Shown: positions 9,484-17,662 of the stretch, piece after piece
How the letters are laid out: every line of letters starts with the position of its first letter
Position numbering within the stretch: position 1 is the first letter of the stretch
Assembly (NCBI RefSeq): GCF_001956295.1
Contig: NZ_MRTD01000008.1
Coordinates: 62,001 to 126,000 of the forward strand
Source: Paenibacillus sp. FSL A5-0031
GTDB lineage: Bacteria > Bacillota > Bacilli > Paenibacillales > Paenibacillaceae
DNA: 64,000 bases
Reading direction: 5' to 3'
Notes under the pieces: generated by a model
The model's database searches: none
What the model was told of the DNA's origin: nothing
The model's input: the letters and a program-made list of their open reading frames with translations, nothing else
Made by a program: the position numbers and the translations under genes

Positions 9484-10839
9484 CTATACAGTCTGCCCAC
9501 TGCGCAGCAGCGCGCCGTTATGAATTAGACGCTCCTGCAGTTGTCCAATGTCGATTTTTCCCGGTGATATCCCCTGCTCCCATGCCATTGCTGCCGCCGT
9601 ACCCGCAGCCTGTCCCGTCGCCATGCAGCTAGGTGTCAGACGCGTCGTTGCCAGTGCCTCATGCGTCGTCGAGATGCAGCGGCCTGCTACGAGCAGATTG
9701 TCAATCCGCTTCGGCAGCAAACAGCGGTAAGGAATATCGTACGCCCCGTCGCCCTGTACCCATGCGGCCTGTACGCCCTTGCCGGACGGATCGTGAATGT
9801 CGATGGGATAGCCGCTTCGTGCAATGCAATCATCGAACGCGCGTCCTTCTACAACATCCTGTACCTGGAGTGAATAGCAGCCGTCTATTCTGCGGCTTTC
9901 ACGTATGCCGATTTGCGCTCCGACCGAAGAAATGGAAGCGTTCTCGAAGCCTGGCAAGCAGCGGGTCATGAAATCCGCGACCATGCGCACCTGCTTCCTG
10001 CCCTGCACTTCTCCTTCCGTCAAATCCTCCAATTCAGTTCCGTCCAGCCCTTGAACACGAGTCGTATTGACAAGCACTTCGTCCGGCCCCGGACCTGTGA
10101 AAAAAAGGACCTGGTCTCTGTTAATGGGCAGATCAGCCTCCTTCCAATGCTTGAAGTAACCCAATACGCCGGACAATGGCAGTTCCTCCAGCTCATCGAA
10201 AGGCGTCTTCTTGTAAAACTCGTCCGGATGGTCGATCATATACCGTTTAACTCTCGCCAGGTCAACGCCTCTCATTCGGAACTTCATCGTCATCGGCTGC
10301 GTCAATTTATCGCTGTCGCGTCCTTGCAAGCACGGCGCACCTGAAAGATAGGCCAGATCGGCGTCCCCTGTCGCATCGATGAACTGCTTCGCCGAAATTT
10401 CGTACTTCCCGGACTTAGTAGCGAGTCGTACCGTTTCAATGAGGCCTTCCCCGGTCTGCACTTCGTCCATGAAGCTGTGCAGCAGCACCTTCACGCCCGC
10501 CTCGCGCAGCATATCAATAATTAACACCTTATACACTTCAGGATCATAAGGGGTGATCGTCTTTACAAAGCCTACCGTATCACGAACGTGTCCGGGCGAT
10601 GCTCCCTCGGCCATCAAGCGGTCTACAATTTCCTGCGCCGTTCCGGCAATGACCTGTTTGCCATCCATCGTGTGAAAGGTCATCCATGGATAGACCAGAG
10701 CTGCAGTCGACATGCCGCCAAGAAAACCGTATCGTTCAATCAGCAGCGTTCGTGCCCCGCTTCTTCCAGCTGCCAGCGCCGCATTGATCCCCGCCGGCCC
10801 TCCGCCGCATACCACAATATCGGTCTCTATTTTTCTCAT
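9484..10839 (-). CDS. FAD-dependent oxidoreductase (PF12831-like)
   Basis: About 451 residues from the preferred ATG at 10839, which has GGAGGGG just upstream; an in-frame start at 10869 is less likely. The N-terminus shows the Rossmann FAD-binding motif VVCGGGPAGINAALAAGRSG and then LLIERYGFLGGMST, typical of the FAD_oxidored family. Members occur in carbohydrate and secondary-metabolite loci with poorly known substrates. The C-terminal LLVAGRCISTTHEA and ATGQAAGTAAAMA segments complete the FAD site. It is divergent from the LacI regulator, which probably controls it. A role in oxidising a sugar or uronate product is inference from position only. Confidence 0.9.
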   Translation of the reverse strand: MRKIETDIVVCGGGPAGINAALAAGRSGARTLLIERYGFLGGMSTAALVYPWMTFHTMDGKQVIAGTAQEIVDRLMAEGASPGHVRDTVGFVKTITPYDPEVYKVLIIDMLREAGVKVLLHSFMDEVQTGEGLIETVRLATKSGKYEISAKQFIDATGDADLAYLSGAPCLQGRDSDKLTQPMTMKFRMRGVDLARVKRYMIDHPDEFYKKTPFDELEELPLSGVLGYFKHWKEADLPINRDQVLFFTGPGPDEVLVNTTRVQGLDGTELEDLTEGEVQGRKQVRMVADFMTRCLPGFENASISSVGAQIGIRESRRIDGCYSLQVQDVVEGRAFDDCIARSGYPIDIHDPSGKGVQAAWVQGDGAYDIPYRCLLPKRIDNLLVAGRCISTTHEALATTRLTPSCMATGQAAGTAAAMAWEQGISPGKIDIGQLQERLIHNGALLRSGQTV

Positions 10840-10889
10840 GCTTAACCCCTCCTCTGAAAGTACTCTCATTATAGGAGCGGGGGGGACTT

Positions 10890-10914
10890 CTAAAGTAGTT
10901 TAACTTTAGTTTAA
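10890..10914. promoter_or_regulatory. Candidate operator for the LacI regulator
   Basis: In the 10840-10995 divergent intergenic region, CTAAAG (10890-10895) and CTTTAG (10904-10909) form a dyad, overlapped by a direct repeat of TAGTTTAA (10896-10903 and 10907-10914). The position between the oxidoreductase and the regulator is where a shared operator would lie. Confidence 0.4.
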
Positions 10915-10995
10915 AATAGAACTGTCGAGCGTTAGCGTGGACGATAGCTTTACGTACGCATCCCCTAACCAAACGGAGAAAAGAGGAAGGCGGTT

Positions 10996-12024
10996 TTGAA
11001 ATTGGGAACTCGTAAATCGATTACTCTGCACGATCTTTCCAAAGAACTTGGTCTTTCGATTCAGACCCTATCCAAGGCGCTGAGCGGACGAGCCGGCATG
11101 TCCGAGGAAACGCGGAGCCGCATTATTCGAACAGCCTTCGTACGCGGCTATTTGACTGTATTTCAGGCACGTGAGATGGTCAGCCGCGGCATCACGCCCT
11201 ATCCTACCTTCCAGTTTCGATTTGTATTGATACAATCCCGGCAATCTATGAATTACAACGTATTGTTGACAGAGGGGATAAGAGAGAGGCTCGATCAATT
11301 GGAGCATCGACTGGATAGTTATGTGCTGGATGAGGATGTGCCGGATCACGCATTCTCGGACTGGATGGAGCAGCGCAATTTGCCGACGGCCGACGGTCTG
11401 TTCATCGCGCCCCGACTACTCTCGGACTCCACGGAGCGCAAGCTGTTCGAGCTGCCTTTACCCAAGGTGCTGATTAATTATCCGAGACCGCTTTCCCGAA
11501 TCGACAGCGTAATCTGGGATGTGTTCGAAGCCGTCTGCATGGCCGTGGACCGACTCGCGCAGCTTGGCCATACCCGTATTATGTACGTAGGAGATATTCA
11601 CAGCCAGCGGGGGTATACAAGAAGGTGGCAGGCGTTTGAGGAAATGATGGGTGAGCTTCAGTTGGATCATAAAGCAGATCTGCATATAACGGACGTTTGG
11701 GACGAGTGCATGCTGATTAACAAGCTGCGCATCAGCCAACCAACAGCAATCATTGCCGGCATCGATGAAGATATCGTAAGGCTGTACGACAGCCTTACCT
11801 CCCTCGGCTATCGCATCCCGGAGGACATCTCCCTAGTCGGCTTGGCCAACGGACCGGTGGCGGCGCTACCGCATTTAAGCCGCCCCCAGCTTCTGATCAA
11901 GGAGACCGGATATAAAGCGGCTGACAAAATGCTGTGGCGCCTCGCCAACAATGGCGAGCCTTGCGAGCATATCCGTATTGCCGGCCCTTTCCATAACGGG
12001 CAAACCATCCGGCGCTTCAGCTGA
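10996..12024 (+). CDS. LacI-family transcriptional regulator
   Basis: A 342-residue sugar-responsive repressor. The N-terminus holds the LacI helix-turn-helix (LHDLSKELGLSIQTLSKALS, residues about 11-30). The C-terminal part is a periplasmic-binding-protein-like effector domain (VDRLAQLGHTRIMYVGD; AIIAGIDEDIVRLYDSL; GYRIPEDISLVGLANG). The start is TTG, with GAGGAAGG at good spacing. It is divergent from the FAD oxidoreductase and convergent with the isomerase-like gene, from which it is separated only by a hairpin. The effector is unknown, but a sugar of this locus is likely. Confidence 0.93.
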   Translation: MKLGTRKSITLHDLSKELGLSIQTLSKALSGRAGMSEETRSRIIRTAFVRGYLTVFQAREMVSRGITPYPTFQFRFVLIQSRQSMNYNVLLTEGIRERLDQLEHRLDSYVLDEDVPDHAFSDWMEQRNLPTADGLFIAPRLLSDSTERKLFELPLPKVLINYPRPLSRIDSVIWDVFEAVCMAVDRLAQLGHTRIMYVGDIHSQRGYTRRWQAFEEMMGELQLDHKADLHITDVWDECMLINKLRISQPTAIIAGIDEDIVRLYDSLTSLGYRIPEDISLVGLANGPVAALPHLSRPQLLIKETGYKAADKMLWRLANNGEPCEHIRIAGPFHNGQTIRRFS

Positions 12025-12032
12025 GAAGCGCC
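12011..12032. terminator. Hairpin at the junction of two convergent genes
   Basis: GGCGCTTC (12011-12018) and GAAGCGCC (12025-12032) form an 8-bp stem that spans the stop codon of the LacI gene and ends just before that of the isomerase-like gene (12034). It is a compact possible bidirectional terminator; the T tract is weak. Confidence 0.5.
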
Positions 12033-12033
12033 G

Positions 12034-12825
12034 TTATCGTTTGATGTTCGGACGAGCATTAGGTTGCAGATTTGACATTAAATGATATAGATTGGTAAAG
12101 CTAGTTTGCACGCAGCTCATCGGTGCTGTTCTGCAAACATCCTGTTCTACTACGTACCACTCGACTCCATTCTCCTCTCCCCAGCGAATAATCGGTTCGA
12201 ATTCAATCGATCCTGTACCGATTTCCGCGAATGCCTGCTCACCGTCTGCGGTCATATCCTTCATATGGATAATCGGCATTCTGTCCGCGTAGGGCTTGAA
12301 GAATGATGCAGGCTCAAAACCGCCCTTCTGAAGCCAATATACATCCAGCTCTGCAAGGATTTCATTGTCTACACCAGGCTCAAGCAAGTACGAAAGCGCA
12401 TCCTGCCCCTCTATCACCGTTTCAAATTCAAAAGCATGATTGTGATAGCTGATTCGGAAGCCTTCACCCTTCAGCTGCTTCGCAATACCGTTTAAATCTT
12501 TCTTCAGTTGTTTGTATCCGCCTTCGTTTCGCAGCTCAGCGGGAATACTCGGGCAAATAATATCCCTTGTGCCAAACAGCCTGGCGTCCGAGACCACTTT
12601 GCTTGTGTTCGCAACAATGTCATGGAAACCAACATGCATGCCTGCGGTCTTCAATCCAACTTCGTCCAAAACCGCTTTGAGTTCCTGTGGGTCATAGCCT
12701 TGAAAGCCCGCAAACTGTACGCCGCCATAGCCAATTTGACTTATTTTACGAAGAACTCCCGGGAAATCTGCAAGGCATTCCTCGCGAAGCGTATACAATT
12801 GAACCGCAATCTTATCCTTCAACAA
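12034..12825 (-). CDS. Sugar phosphate isomerase/epimerase family protein
   Basis: About 263 residues of the AP-endonuclease-2-type TIM barrel family (xylose isomerase-like, IolE/IolI relatives). Visible landmarks are IAVQLYTLREECLADFPGVL at the N-terminus, the metal-site segments ISYHNHAFEFE and LAELDVYWLQKGG, and MPIIHMKDM. The enzyme probably isomerises or epimerises a keto-sugar or inositol-like compound. The start is taken as the TTG at 12825, which has AAGGGAG upstream at 7 nt; a GTG at 12843 lacks such a site. Substrate is not determinable. Confidence 0.88.
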   Translation of the reverse strand: MLKDKIAVQLYTLREECLADFPGVLRKISQIGYGGVQFAGFQGYDPQELKAVLDEVGLKTAGMHVGFHDIVANTSKVVSDARLFGTRDIICPSIPAELRNEGGYKQLKKDLNGIAKQLKGEGFRISYHNHAFEFETVIEGQDALSYLLEPGVDNEILAELDVYWLQKGGFEPASFFKPYADRMPIIHMKDMTADGEQAFAEIGTGSIEFEPIIRWGEENGVEWYVVEQDVCRTAPMSCVQTSFTNLYHLMSNLQPNARPNIKR

Positions 12826-12965
12826 ACTATCATCTCCCTTCACTTCATTAATCCCCAGTATAGTGACAACTGATTTAGAAGTGAATATCCGATTCTCTGC
12901 TTGTTGACTTATTTTGCAATATTTATGATAGTAGAAATAGTTTACTCACTTGGAGGTGGCAGCAA

Positions 12966-13802
12966 ATGATGGACGCATCGTGGATCGATTGCCTGTTGAT
13001 CGGCTATTCTCATCATACTTCTCCATTCACCGGCTCCTTGCAAAAAGGCACATACGACAATCGCTTGCTCCTGCGCTTCCAGGTAAAAGGGACATGCCGT
13101 GTCGAGATTAATGATGAGACATATGTCGTACAGCCCGGTGATCTAATCATCCGCAAGCCAGGGGAATACTACCGATTAGTGGTTGAGGCCGATAAAGACA
13201 CTGAAGATTCTCAGCCAATTGAGAGTGCCGATTACTACTTATCCTGCAGCGGAGTATGGGCTCAGCAGTGGTGCATCAGAAATGATTTTCCAAGCAAGGT
13301 TCATCTGGATACAGCGGAAGACTTCTTGGCATTGTGGAGAAAACTGATTTATGAGAAGCGGAATATTCATGGGGATAATGCGGAAATGATGGACGCTTTG
13401 ATCAAAGTTTTATGTCTAACTATCGAGAGGTATGTAAAGATGGCGGCGGCCTCCAGACCGGAGCTCAACATTCCTTACAAAATGAAGCAGTATTTGGAGA
13501 AGCATGCTACCGATCCGCTGAAGCTGACCCATATCGCCGAACGTTATGGCATCAGCGTATCGACAGCCTCCCACTTGTTCAAGCAAGCGTTCGGGCAATC
13601 TCCAATGCGTTATGTCATTGAGATCAGGCTGTCTATTGCCTCGGAGAGAATTCTATATAGTGACATGAAACTGGAAGATATCGCCGAAGCCGCCGGGTTT
13701 CACAGCTATCCTTATTTTAGCCGCGCCTTCCGGAATCATTTTCACACCAGTCCCAGCAAATACCGCGTTCGGAACCAGCTTCGCAAGGCAGAGAATCCTT
13801 AA
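12966..13802 (+). CDS. AraC-family transcriptional regulator
   Basis: A 278-residue regulator with an N-terminal cupin-like sensing half (RVEINDETYVVQPGDLIIRK) and a C-terminal AraC DNA-binding domain with two helix-turn-helices (LTHIAERYGISVSTASHLFK and LEDIAEAAGFHSYPYFSRAF). Its ATG follows GGAGGTGG at good spacing. It is divergent from the isomerase-like gene, which it may control. Confidence 0.93.
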   Translation: MMDASWIDCLLIGYSHHTSPFTGSLQKGTYDNRLLLRFQVKGTCRVEINDETYVVQPGDLIIRKPGEYYRLVVEADKDTEDSQPIESADYYLSCSGVWAQQWCIRNDFPSKVHLDTAEDFLALWRKLIYEKRNIHGDNAEMMDALIKVLCLTIERYVKMAAASRPELNIPYKMKQYLEKHATDPLKLTHIAERYGISVSTASHLFKQAFGQSPMRYVIEIRLSIASERILYSDMKLEDIAEAAGFHSYPYFSRAFRNHFHTSPSKYRVRNQLRKAENP

Positions 13803-13840
13803 TTGGAACGAAGCATCTATTCTATTACCGCTGCTCCCCG

Positions 13841-14704
13841 CTACAGCCTAAGGCGGTATTGATGCGGAGATACGCCCATAATCCGTTTGAACAGGCTAAT
13901 AAAATAAGAGGTGCTCGTAAACCCTACCTGCTCGCCGATCACTTCTACGGATTTGTTCGTCGTTTGAAGCAGACTGCAAGCCTGCTGCATTCTGCGGGCT
14001 GTCAAATAACCGGTAATGCTGCTACCCGTCTCTTGCCGAAACAGCCGGGACAAATAAGATTTTGACATATGAAGCTCGTCCGCAAGCAACTCAAGCTGAA
14101 AGGGCTCCCCGTAATGATTTTCAATCCATGCCATAACACGTTCCGATTGGCGAATCGGCTTCATATATTCATCCTGCTTGGGCCCCGGAATAACCTTTCG
14201 TTTAATTAACGACAACACCTTTAACAAATAAAGCGCGCTCTGTTCTTCTTGGCTGCTGGCGGAGGAAGCGAGTAGGCCATTCTGGAATGCGGAGCAAGCG
14301 GCATTCAACTCTTCATTGCAATCGATCATATCTATGCCCTGCAAAGCGATAAGCCCTTGAAGCATTCGTTTATAGACGTCATAAAGAGCCGGAAACGTTC
14401 TTAAGTAGCCCTTCATAACTACAGGGTCGAAATGAAAGACGCTGCGTTCATATGGCCGGCTTTCATCCACTTCCACATAAACATTATGCAGCTGATAGGG
14501 CTCGAAATAAAACAGCATGCCTGGCTTAAGCTCGTACGTCTTCTGATTAACGGTAACCATGCCGTGTCCCTGATGCACAGCCAGCACCTCGAAACCCCTA
14601 TGAAAGTGGTAGTACCCCTCGAAATCTTGCTGCGACCAGTTGCGATATGACCAAAGAAAAGACAGTCCCCCATAGTCCATTTCCTGAAACAGCGTCCCCT
14701 TCAC
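13841..14704 (-). CDS. AraC-family transcriptional regulator
   Basis: About 287 residues with an N-terminal cupin domain (GYYHFHRGFEVLAVHQGHG) and a C-terminal AraC domain (LELLADELHMSKSYLSRLFR; VEVIGEQVGFTSTSYFISLF). GTG at 14704 is preferred because AAGGGG lies 8 nt upstream; a GTG at 14713 has no room for one. It is divergent from the GH88 gene, across 141 bp containing that gene's -10 element, and is its likely activator. Confidence 0.92.
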   Translation of the reverse strand: MKGTLFQEMDYGGLSFLWSYRNWSQQDFEGYYHFHRGFEVLAVHQGHGMVTVNQKTYELKPGMLFYFEPYQLHNVYVEVDESRPYERSVFHFDPVVMKGYLRTFPALYDVYKRMLQGLIALQGIDMIDCNEELNAACSAFQNGLLASSASSQEEQSALYLLKVLSLIKRKVIPGPKQDEYMKPIRQSERVMAWIENHYGEPFQLELLADELHMSKSYLSRLFRQETGSSITGYLTARRMQQACSLLQTTNKSVEVIGEQVGFTSTSYFISLFKRIMGVSPHQYRLRL

Positions 14705-14786
14705 TGACTGCACCCCTTCATTTCAACAAGTCAACAGAACAACATTTTTAATCATTGTAGCGTAACTTTGTCCATTTGTCAGAGAC

Positions 14787-14792
14787 TATAAT
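14787..14792 (+). promoter_or_regulatory. Probable -10 element for the GH88 gene
   Basis: TATAAT lies 54 bp upstream of the GH88 start. The matching -35 region is poor, as expected for a promoter needing an activator such as the divergent AraC protein. Confidence 0.45.
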
Positions 14793-14845
14793 GATAGCAA
14801 GCAGCTTAACCACAATCATGGGTCAACGAGGAGGCTTACTACAAA

Positions 14846-15961
14846 ATGAATCAGGCATACAAAGAAAAAATATTGGTGCAATTAACCGAAAAGGTAGAGC
14901 ACATGATAAACCAAATTGGAGATAAAACGCCTCATGCGGCAAAAACCAACGGCATCTATGACAACACAGACGATAACTGGTGGACGTCCGGCTTCTGGCC
15001 CGGCATGCTCTGGGTTATGCATGATGTAACAGGGAAAGAGTCATTCAAAGCAGCTGCTTGGGAATGGGACGCCAAGCTGGAGCGCTGCTTCTGCGAGCAT
15101 CCGGTACAATTGCATCACGATGTCGGCTTTCAGTTTCTGCCGACTGCTGTTATCAAATACGAATTAACGGGCGATCAGGAAGGTCTGCGAATCGGTTTGG
15201 AGGCGGCAAACTTCCTAGCGGGCCGCTTCAACGTGAATGGCGAGTTTATTCGTGCGTGGAACGTGCAAGAGGCTCTCGGCTGGGCCATTGTTGATTGCAT
15301 GATGAATATCCCCCTATTGTTCTGGGCAAGTCGCACGACAGGCGACCCTCGTTACAAGCATATCGCGATACGTCACGCGGATACCTTCCTCCGTTACGCC
15401 ATTCGCGAGGACGGCTCGGTATGTCATATTTTATCTTTTGATCCGGAGACGGGCGCGTTTATAGAACCGCTGGGCGGTCAAGGCTTTTCCAGCTCTTCGG
15501 CGTGGAGCCGAGGCAATGCCTGGGCACTTTATGGCCTCGCGATTGCTTACCGATGCACCGGGCTTGAGCGTTATTTGCATGCAGCGAAGCGGGTAGCGCA
15601 TTACTTTGTCGCCGCCCTGCCGGAAGACTATGTGCCGTATTGGGATTTTCGCGTAGAAAACATAGAAAATGAGCCGCGCGATACTTCCGCTGCCGCCATC
15701 GCAGCATCCGGTCTGCTTGAACTTACCGAGCTGGTTCCATTCGCGGAACGCCGGATCTATAACGCGGCTGCCGAGAGAATCCTGTACTCACTAAGCGTGA
15801 ATTATGCGACCTGGGACAATCCGGACCATGAAGCAATTCTTCTCCAAGGCACCGGACATAAGCCTGAAAACGCCAACATCAACGTATCACTTATTTACGG
15901 AGACTACTACTTCGTAGAGGCATTCGCCAAACTTAACGGCTGGAGCCACCGAATCTTTTAG
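14846..15961 (+). CDS. Unsaturated glucuronyl hydrolase (GH88 family)
   Basis: A 371-residue cytoplasmic (alpha/alpha)6-barrel enzyme that hydrates the delta-4,5 double bond of unsaturated uronic acids at the non-reducing end of lyase products. The two catalytic Asp of GH88 are present: D92 in LHHDVGF and D150 in AIVDCMMNIPLLFW. Other family landmarks are NTDDNWWTSGFWPG, SSSAWSRGNAWALYGLA and RDTSAAAIAASGLLEL. Length matches the about 377-residue Bacillus sp. GL1 enzyme. No signal peptide is present, so substrates must be imported, consistent with the CUT1 transporter. GH105 is a less likely alternative. Confidence 0.92.
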   Translation: MNQAYKEKILVQLTEKVEHMINQIGDKTPHAAKTNGIYDNTDDNWWTSGFWPGMLWVMHDVTGKESFKAAAWEWDAKLERCFCEHPVQLHHDVGFQFLPTAVIKYELTGDQEGLRIGLEAANFLAGRFNVNGEFIRAWNVQEALGWAIVDCMMNIPLLFWASRTTGDPRYKHIAIRHADTFLRYAIREDGSVCHILSFDPETGAFIEPLGGQGFSSSSAWSRGNAWALYGLAIAYRCTGLERYLHAAKRVAHYFVAALPEDYVPYWDFRVENIENEPRDTSAAAIAASGLLELTELVPFAERRIYNAAAERILYSLSVNYATWDNPDHEAILLQGTGHKPENANINVSLIYGDYYFVEAFAKLNGWSHRIF

Positions 15962-16020
15962 CCAGCCTCGTTCCTTTGGTCATAGCAGGCCACGTACGAA
16001 GCTTCTTAATTGCAAAATAA

Positions 16021-16059
16021 GAGCCATCCGGGAAAGAAACTTTACTCCTCGGATGGCTC
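16021..16059. terminator. Bidirectional terminator between GH88 and cupin genes
   Basis: GAGCCATCCG (16021-16030) and CGGATGGCTC (16050-16059) form a perfect 10-bp stem. TT-rich sequence follows on both strands, so it can serve the two convergent genes. Confidence 0.75.
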
Positions 16060-16084
16060 TTCAACATTTATTTAATGATCGTAA

Positions 16085-16555
16085 TTATCGCTTAATGAGC
16101 TGGAAATCATCATAATGAAAACCCGGAGCAACGACACATGAAACAAGTACAGGCTCGTCCCCTAGCAGGTGGGACATTTGCCATTCGTTAGCCGGCACTA
16201 ATGCTTGCGGCTGATGACCTGCCAGCACATCAGGTCCAACAATAATTTCTTTTCTAGTTTCCGGCGCATCTTCGGTACCGCCAAGCGTAAGCATTAATGG
16301 ACTGCCCGAATGCCACATCCACAGCTCGTCTGAATAAACCTTATGCCAATCTGAAAACTCACCTGGATGAAGCATAAAATAAATTGATGATGCTGCGAAG
16401 CGTGGTCCTGAATAAGGAGCTCCAAGCACCTCCTGCGGTATTGTGAAACCAGCCTTCCAAATTTCCTTGTACCAGCCACCCTCGATATGCTCCTTCAAAC
16501 CAAGCGTTTGTACGAGCGGTGACAATTGTTTCACTTCTGCTCCCATCCATTTCAA
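16085..16555 (-). CDS. DUF985-type cupin protein
   Basis: A 156-residue cupin of the DUF985 (YML079w-like) family. Landmarks are LGLKEHIEGGWYKEIW, SSIYFMLHPGEFSDWHKVYS, DELWMWHSGSPL and a C-terminal VAPGFHYDDFQLI. Family members are small single-domain beta-barrels with no firmly assigned reaction. It stands alone between convergent and divergent neighbours with its own promoter region. The upstream 200 bp (16556-16757) is AT-rich and holds the divergent promoters. Confidence 0.88.
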   Translation of the reverse strand: MKWMGAEVKQLSPLVQTLGLKEHIEGGWYKEIWKAGFTIPQEVLGAPYSGPRFAASSIYFMLHPGEFSDWHKVYSDELWMWHSGSPLMLTLGGTEDAPETRKEIIVGPDVLAGHQPQALVPANEWQMSHLLGDEPVLVSCVVAPGFHYDDFQLIKR

Positions 16556-16757
16556 CCTTCTTTCTCTCTTTTTCGTTCTATTCGCCTTAAAAAAATCGTT
16601 TACTTATTTTATAACGCTTATGGTTTATCGTCAATTTATTAAACAGCTGGGAATAGAGGGCAATAACCAATTTTTCTTTGTTAATATGTAACATCGCCTT
16701 TTTAATTTTCAATTTATAAGTTATACTTATATTAACGAAATCTTTGGAGGTGGACAG

Positions 16758-17120
16758 ATGAACAATGGCGTACATGATTTCAGCCCTATTAGCCGCAAGC
16801 ATTTAATGAACTTGTTCCTTATTGTTCCGCTGCTGCTCGCAGCGCTGTTCGCCTACCAAGCAGGCAATATGTTTGAGTTAACAGCTGGTGCAAGCCGCAT
16901 TACTGCGGCAGCCAAATATGCGACGTCAACCGTACGCAAACAGAGCACCACTGCCACAACATTTTTACCTGAAAACGCACTCGTTGCCGCCTATATGCAT
17001 GCTCTCATGCTTATCTATTGGCGTTCCACAACCCTATCCGCACTCGTCACTACTTATCGACAGAGATTGCGCGATCTGCTCATGACTCCGATTAAATTCA
17101 CTTCTCATTTCGTTGGTTAA
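16758..17120 (+). CDS. Small membrane protein preceding khtT/khtU-like genes
   Basis: A 120-residue protein with a strong site (GGAGGTGGACAG then ATG), one clear membrane segment near the N-terminus (about residues 17-37, LFLIVPLLLAALFAYQAG) and a basic C-terminus. I do not recognise a domain. It stands 48 bp upstream of the KhtT-like gene and in the same direction. That is the place of the small first gene khtS in the B. subtilis khtSTU operon, so it may be a positional counterpart. Homology to KhtS is not claimed. Confidence 0.6.
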   Translation: MNNGVHDFSPISRKHLMNLFLIVPLLLAALFAYQAGNMFELTAGASRITAAAKYATSTVRKQSTTATTFLPENALVAAYMHALMLIYWRSTTLSALVTTYRQRLRDLLMTPIKFTSHFVG

Positions 17121-17168
17121 TCCTCTCATTTTGTTCGTATACTAACAACAAATGAGGAGGCATACACA

Positions 17169-17660
17169 ATGAATATTAGAGAATCCGATCTGCCCGGCAT
17201 TGGCCGAAAGTACCAAGTTATGGCGAGGAGCGGCGATAAGTTTGTCATTATTATTCATGATGACGGACGCCGTGAGATGTATCACTTTGACTATGAGGAT
17301 CCAGACGATAGCATTTCCATGGTTACCCTAGAGGATGAAGAAGCAAGACAAGTCGCTGCCATCATTGGCGGTATGACCTACAAGCCGAAAGCGCTTGAAA
17401 CGATTGAAGTTGCACTTGATGATCTAACGATTGAGTGGTACAAGATTGAACCAAATGCTGCATGCATTGGCAGAACGATCGGTCAGGCCGATATTCGCCA
17501 AACGACTGGAGCGACCATTATCGCTGCGGTTGAGAAGGAAGAAAAACATATTAATCCCGGCCCCGACTATATATTCAAAGCGGATACTACCCTCATTGTT
17601 GCAGGTGAACGCCAGCATCTGAAGCTTCTTAAGCTGATGCTGCAAAATGGGAGCCGTTAA
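17169..17660 (+). CDS. khtT: K+/H+ antiporter regulatory subunit, KhtT-like (TrkA-C domain)
   Basis: A 163-residue cytoplasmic regulator of the adjacent antiporter. The N-terminal part (about 1-75) is the KhtT-type domain ([35 protein letters not shown]). The C-terminal part (about 80-163) is a TrkA-C/RCK-C domain ([39 protein letters not shown]). In B. subtilis KhtT binds c-di-AMP through this domain and activates KhtU. The length matches that protein closely. The start has GAGGAGG upstream, and the gene ends 2 bp before the antiporter start. Confidence 0.9.
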   Translation: MNIRESDLPGIGRKYQVMARSGDKFVIIIHDDGRREMYHFDYEDPDDSISMVTLEDEEARQVAAIIGGMTYKPKALETIEVALDDLTIEWYKIEPNAACIGRTIGQADIRQTTGATIIAAVEKEEKHINPGPDYIFKADTTLIVAGERQHLKLLKLMLQNGSR

Positions 17661-17662
17661 TT

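Noticed and set aside
9332..9523. 63-codon plus-strand frame in the intergenic gap
   Set aside because: It runs through the long terminator stem and into the antisense of the oxidoreductase gene; no support as a gene.
16556..16757. Possible riboswitch before the antiporter operon
   Set aside because: The region is AT-rich with a short TATAAG/CTTATA dyad only; no ydaO-type or other riboswitch core was recognised.
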